DNA of 64,000 nt, taken from contig CACYYN010000002.1 of the NCBI GenBank assembly GCA_902778665.1, positions 1 to 64,000 of the forward strand. The letters run 5' to 3'. Of this stretch, positions 60,419 through 64,000 are shown piece by piece; the first letter of the stretch is position 1; every line of letters begins with the position of its first letter. The notes under the pieces are model-generated. The model saw only the letters and a list, made by a program, of their open reading frames with translations, did no database searches and was not told the origin of the DNA. Source of the stretch: Oscillospiraceae bacterium. GTDB lineage: Bacteria > Bacillota > Clostridia > Oscillospirales > Oscillospiraceae. The position numbers and the translations under genes are program-made.

Positions 60419-60489
60419 TGCTCGCTATCAATACAAATCATGTGCTCGGGAGACAACATTTCTCCACGATTTCAGAATTCTATCCGAGC
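60419..60489 (+). repeat. structured intergenic element, copy E
   Basis: Begins 4 bases after the stop of the GTPase-nuclease gene with TGCTCGC. Core 60448-60485 (GGGAGACAACAT ... TCTATCC). Outer stem GCTCGG/CCGAGC (60444-60449 with 60484-60489), identical to copy A. Inner AGA/TCT with the 3' AT bulge. No T-run follows. Confidence 0.8.
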
Positions 60490-60569
60490 TTCAATTGGGA
60501 AAATGATAAACATTACCGGTTGCAAGCTCTTATTTTATTCGTTGATGAGCACTGTTGTACAAACGCTAT

Positions 60570-60610
60570 AAAAAGACTCTCCCTTCAACGGTTTTCCGGG
60601 AAGGGAGAGT
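60570..60610 (-). terminator. terminator of the mgl operon
   Basis: ACTCTCCCTT/AAGGGAGAGT (60576-60585 with 60601-60610) followed on the minus strand by CTTTTT, 11 bases after the stop at 60621. Confidence 0.9.
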
Positions 60611-60620
60611 TCTTTGTATT

Positions 60621-60857
60621 TTACTGCTGCGGTGGTGTTGCAGTGAGAATGCCGTAAACCAGGGCTATGATAATGAGAACCGAGGTGCCGATGATCACGG
60701 CATCAATCGTCCTGAGGGAGACATTCTCCTTGATTTTATCATAGAGCCGATATCGCCTCGGCAATTTCTGTTCTCCGGGAGAAGCTTTTGTGCTCTTTTC
60801 AGCTGAAAGCTCCTTCTCTGCAAGAGCAGAAAGGGTATCTGAGTCGTTATGCATCAT
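60621..60857 (-). CDS. small single-pass membrane protein downstream of mglC
   Basis: A 78-aa protein: a charged N-terminal half (LAEKELSAEKSTKASPGEQK, RRYRLYDKIK) and one membrane segment (AVIIGTSVLIIIALVYGIL, about residues 53-71) near the C terminus. It overlaps the mglC stop (TAATG), so it is translated with the transporter. I do not recognise the family; a regulatory or assembly role for the permease is a guess. It would be easily missed as a gene, but the coupling and the terminator right after it argue that it is real. Confidence 0.65.
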   Translation of the reverse strand: MMHNDSDTLSALAEKELSAEKSTKASPGEQKLPRRYRLYDKIKENVSLRTIDAVIIGTSVLIIIALVYGILTATPPQQ

Positions 60858-62530
60858 TACTTCTTGACGATGTACTTACGCACGTCGATGGAAACAGCCA
60901 GAATGATAATCAGACCACGGATAATATACTGGATATACGGGTTGACGCCGAGGAACTGAAGTGCATAAACAATTGCCTGCAGAATGACAGCGCCTATGAC
61001 AACACCCTGGATGGTACCAACGCCTCCCGAGAAGGACACACCACCCACAACAACGGCACTGATGGCATCTGTTTCATAGTTGAGGCCCGTGTTGGCGCCG
61101 ACGGAAGTGATACGGGCAGCCTCAAGGAAGGAGGCAATGCCGTAAAGGACACCTGCCATCAGGTAAACCAGCATGATGGTTTTTGCCACGTTAACACCGG
61201 AGACTGCCGCCGCCTCGGTATTGCCGCCGACAGCAAACATGTTCTTGCCCAGCTTGGTTTTATTCCAGATGACCCATACGATCGCTGCAAGGGCCAGGAA
61301 GTAGAGCACCACCAAAGGAATGCGAATACCGCCGATGTAGATGGCACCGGCTGCCACATTCAGGAAGTTGGGGTCAAACGTGGAGAGGGCCTGAGCGGTT
61401 CCGGAGGGCTGAGACTCGATATAGAGGCAGTTGACGCCGTAGGCGATCAGCTGCGTGCCGAGAGTAACGATGAAGGCGTGGAGATTCAGCTTTGCAACGC
61501 CGAAACCGTTGATCATGCCAAAGGCAACAGCAACCGCGATAGACGCAAACAGAGGAATCAGCAATCCGAAGCTGCCGAGAGAGGAGACCATGGTGGGATA
61601 CATGCGGCTGGCATAAGTGGTCGACTGCACGAGAGACGCAGTAACCGCTGCAGAGATACCGAGCACACGACCGATGGAGAGGTCAGTACCGGCAAGGACG
61701 ATAAGGCCGGCGCAACCGAGAGCCAGGATACCCTTGGTGGAGGCATTCTGGAGAATGTTGAGAATGTTGTTCATGCTCAAGAAGTCAATCCGGATGATGG
61801 AAACCACAACCAGGATCAGACCCATGATAATAAACAGCGCATAGTTGAGCAGGAAGGTGGTGACCTTTGTAACCTTCGGGTTTGCAGCTCTCGTACGGGG
61901 GCGGGGCTTGATATCCATGGCCTGAATCAGGAAGTATGCCAGAGCCATGACAACCAGCACAACACCGATGAACTGCACCTGAACGGCATTGGTCATGTGC
62001 TTATTCTCAAGAAGCTTCGGGAGATTCTCACGATACATGGTGAGAAGCGTTTCATTGCCGGCAAGAGCTTCATACGCTGCCTCATCGGTAATGCCGAGCT
62101 CCTGCATGGCCATGTCTTTACGCATGGCGTCGCTGCGGTCACGGTCTTTAATCAGGTCGTTATAGTTTTCTTCCGTGACAGTGTCGTCCACACTCTGAGC
62201 ATAGGCAAAGAAGAGATCCCGGTTCTTTGCATTTGCCTGTGCATTTTCAAAGGCAACCCGCTCATCCACAGCTTTGTCAACTGCAGCAGGATCCAGCCCA
62301 AAGTCTTTCAGGAAGCTCTTCATCTTGTCCGCGCCGACTTTGGAGACTGCCCCCAGCTCTGTGAGCTTGTCAGGGCTCTGGATAAAGGTCATGGCAGATT
62401 TCTTGTCGCTGCCCATCATGGTCACGGCATTGACATAGATATTCGTTCCAGTAACACCATAGGCCACGCAGGCAATGCCAATGAGCAGCACAGCCAGCAT
62501 GATGATACTGACAATTCTTGTTTTACGCAT
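60857..62530 (-). CDS. mglC: galactose/methyl-galactoside ABC permease, long form
   Basis: A 557-aa permease of the ribose/galactose class. Residues about 220-557 match the usual MglC/RbsC unit (NNILNILQNASTKGILALG, AGTDLSIGRVLGISAAV, AVGGNTEAAAVSGVNVAK, VVVGGVSFSGGVGTIQG). Unlike the usual 330-350 aa, it starts with an extra membrane segment (about 8-27), then an extracytoplasmic charged helical domain of about 150 residues (GADKMKSFLKDFGLD ... LPKLLENKHM), then another segment. The extra part may interact with the binding protein; that is inference. It lies 14 bases downstream of mglA. Confidence 0.88.
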   Translation of the reverse strand: MRKTRIVSIIMLAVLLIGIACVAYGVTGTNIYVNAVTMMGSDKKSAMTFIQSPDKLTELGAVSKVGADKMKSFLKDFGLDPAAVDKAVDERVAFENAQANAKNRDLFFAYAQSVDDTVTEENYNDLIKDRDRSDAMRKDMAMQELGITDEAAYEALAGNETLLTMYRENLPKLLENKHMTNAVQVQFIGVVLVVMALAYFLIQAMDIKPRPRTRAANPKVTKVTTFLLNYALFIIMGLILVVVSIIRIDFLSMNNILNILQNASTKGILALGCAGLIVLAGTDLSIGRVLGISAAVTASLVQSTTYASRMYPTMVSSLGSFGLLIPLFASIAVAVAFGMINGFGVAKLNLHAFIVTLGTQLIAYGVNCLYIESQPSGTAQALSTFDPNFLNVAAGAIYIGGIRIPLVVLYFLALAAIVWVIWNKTKLGKNMFAVGGNTEAAAVSGVNVAKTIMLVYLMAGVLYGIASFLEAARITSVGANTGLNYETDAISAVVVGGVSFSGGVGTIQGVVIGAVILQAIVYALQFLGVNPYIQYIIRGLIIILAVSIDVRKYIVKK

Positions 62531-62544
62531 CTTCTTTCACCTCA

Positions 62545-64000
62545 TCATACATACTTGGCCGCCAGAGCCATAATGGTTTCCTGTTCGCCGGGAATATTGC
62601 CGAAATCTTTTCCCCGTTCCACAATGCCTGCAAGCCTTCCGTTGGACATAACCAGAATTCTGTCACAGATGCCGAGAAGCTCCGGCATTTCGGAGGACAC
62701 CATCATAACACCTTTGCCCTGCTCCGCCAGATTCAGAATCAGCTGATAAATCTCGTACTTGGCACCGACGTCTATGCCTCGGGTAGGCTCATCCAGAAGA
62801 AGCACGTCCGGCTCGGTAAGAAGCCAGCGCCCGATAATAACCTTCTGCTGGTTGCCGCCGGAGAGACTCTTGATATGAGTCTTCTTAGAGGGGGTTTTGA
62901 CCTTGATGGATTCAATAACCCAGTCGGTATCCTTATCCATCTTCTTGCTGTTCAGAAGCGGCTTGCCGTAGCTGTCAACATTGGCAATGATGGAGTTGAA
63001 GAGAATGGTATTCTCCCCGAAGATACCGGTAGCACGACGTTCCTCCGTAATGAGAGCAAAGCCGTTTTTCCGGGCCTCATCGGTTGTGACATTGCTGATG
63101 GGCTTGCCCTGCATGGTCAGCTCTCCCCCGCCGCTGGTATAGTAGCCAAAGAGAGAGTTGAGCAGCTCCGTCCGCCGGGAACCAACCAGACCGGCCACCC
63201 CCAGCACCTCACCTTTGTGAAGCTGGAAGGTAACATCATGACAGGTCGGCTCATATCTGCCGGAGAAATTCTTCACATCCAGAAGGACCTCCCCGATTTT
63301 ATTATTCTTCGGCGGGAACTGATTGGTCATTTCACGGCCAACCATCAGCCGGATAATCTCAGCCTTGGTGAGGCTTTTTGCATCACGGGTCGTGATCCAC
63401 TGGCCGTCACGCATGATGGTTACTTCATCGGAAATGGTCAGGATCTCATCCATCTTATGGCTGATATAGATGATCCCGACTCCTTCTGCCGTGAGGCGCT
63501 TCATGATGCGGAAGAGATGCTCCACTTCGTCCTCGGTAAGCGAGCTGGTAGGTTCATCCAGCACCAGAATTTTGGCGTTATAGGAAACAGCCTTTCCGAT
63601 TTCCACCATCTGACGCTTGGAAACAGACAGTTCACCGATGATCTGTTTGGGATCAACGTCAATTTCCAGGCGCTCAAAAACCTCTTTGGTCTCATCGTAC
63701 ATCTTTTTGCTGTCAACAATCCCGAATTTATTGGTCGGGAAGCGCCCCAGCCACACATTCTCCATGACATTGCGGCGGAGAACCTGGTTGAGTTCCTGAT
63801 GCACCATGGCAACCCCGTTGTCGAGAGCATCACGAGGGCTGGTGAAAGCCACCGGCTTGCCGTTCATGGTAACGGTGCCACCATCAAGGGTGTAAATGCC
63901 GAAGAGGCATTTCATCAATGTAGATTTGCCCGCTCCGTTTTCTCCCATAAGGGCATGCACCGTGCCCGCTTTCAGCTGCAGCCTGGCATGGTCAAGCGCC
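62545..64000 (-). CDS. mglA: galactose/methyl-galactoside ABC transporter ATP-binding protein (5' end cut by window)
   Basis: The visible part is about 485 residues of the roughly 500-aa double ATPase. First half: GENGAGKSTLMKCLFG, LSVSKRQMVEIGKA, LVLDEPTSSL. Second half: SLSGGNQQKVIIGRWL, VLLLDEPTRGIDVGAKYEIY. The degenerate Walker A of the second domain (GLVGSRRTELLNSLFG) is normal for sugar transporters of this class. The frame stays open to base 64000 (ALDHARLQLKAGTVHAL), so the start codon, and probably the binding protein gene mglB, lie beyond the right edge. Confidence 0.93.
   Translation of the reverse strand, partial: ALDHARLQLKAGTVHALMGENGAGKSTLMKCLFGIYTLDGGTVTMNGKPVAFTSPRDALDNGVAMVHQELNQVLRRNVMENVWLGRFPTNKFGIVDSKKMYDETKEVFERLEIDVDPKQIIGELSVSKRQMVEIGKAVSYNAKILVLDEPTSSLTEDEVEHLFRIMKRLTAEGVGIIYISHKMDEILTISDEVTIMRDGQWITTRDAKSLTKAEIIRLMVGREMTNQFPPKNNKIGEVLLDVKNFSGRYEPTCHDVTFQLHKGEVLGVAGLVGSRRTELLNSLFGYYTSGGGELTMQGKPISNVTTDEARKNGFALITEERRATGIFGENTILFNSIIANVDSYGKPLLNSKKMDKDTDWVIESIKVKTPSKKTHIKSLSGGNQQKVIIGRWLLTEPDVLLLDEPTRGIDVGAKYEIYQLILNLAEQGKGVMMVSSEMPELLGICDRILVMSNGRLAGIVERGKDFGNIPGEQETIMALAAKYV

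Overview
The window looks like a chromosomal segment of an anaerobic Gram-positive member of the Clostridia (Bacillota), GC roughly 50 percent. Supporting signs are AGGAGG-type ribosome binding sites, T-box, preQ1-I and glycine riboswitches, a ClpE-type chaperone, an ECF transporter module next to truA, sortase and lipoprotein signals, an AgcS symporter and a Firmicutes-type GalT. I cannot name a genus. I see no phage, insertion sequence, integrase or CRISPR array. Most genes are housekeeping, transport or cell-envelope functions.

Layout. 1-5.4 kb (minus): an rRNA-type promoter firing off the left edge, nnrD, a T-box controlled thrS lacking the TGS domain, and a membrane-bound SpoIIE-type phosphatase. 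5.6-11.7 kb (plus): an ABC import operon (binding protein, ATPase, fused permease, second ATPase) ending in a pyruvate-kinase-like gene without the C-terminal domain. 11.7-14.9 kb (minus): glmM, a dTDP-glucose dehydratase and a lipoprotein. 15-15.6 kb: preQ1-I riboswitch and queT. 15.7-25.4 kb (minus): DUF896, an LRR protein and deoC, then a run methyltransferase-ecfA1-ecfA2-ecfT-truA-cvpA-clpE. 25.5-30.9 kb: tRNA-Val, htrA, a glycine riboswitch with agcS, tRNA-Gly, a nucleoside phosphorylase and prmA. 31-39.3 kb: pgcA, then a tightly overlapping plus-strand run of two M16 peptidase-family genes, lgt, a GT-C glycosyltransferase, gtrB-like and gtrA-like genes. 39.3-48 kb (minus): phosphodiester glycosidase, membrane protein, sortase-anchored repeat protein, NSS transporter, D,D-carboxypeptidase, FAH-family enzyme, rhomboid-like protein. 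48.2-51.5 kb: rlmB coupled to a large protein that resembles a catalytically dead P-type ATPase. 51.6-56.2 kb: glycosyltransferase, BspA-type repeat protein, two lipoproteins, tRNA-Arg. 56.3-60.4 kb: galT and a TetM-like GTPase fused to a YacP/Rae1-type NYN nuclease domain. 60.6-64 kb (minus): a sugar ABC transporter (mglA cut by the right edge, an unusually long mglC, a small membrane protein).

Sugar nucleotide and envelope genes (galT, pgcA, glmM, the dTDP-glucose dehydratase, several glycosyltransferases) suggest active surface glycan synthesis. Lgt and several lipoproteins, a sortase substrate and BspA-type protein point to an elaborate cell surface. The mgl genes, galT and pgcA could form a galactose route through UDP-galactose and glucose-1-phosphate.

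The two strongest leads are (1) a family of about 71-nt structured intergenic elements found five times in this window, with a gap-free 38-nt core and compensatory stem changes, and (2) the fusion of a ribosome-protection-like GTPase to a ribosome-dependent mRNA endonuclease domain. Also notable: a pseudo-P-type ATPase, a 9-nt-period GGG array, a domain-reduced pyruvate kinase in a transport operon, and a glycine riboswitch whose layout predicts an OFF switch.
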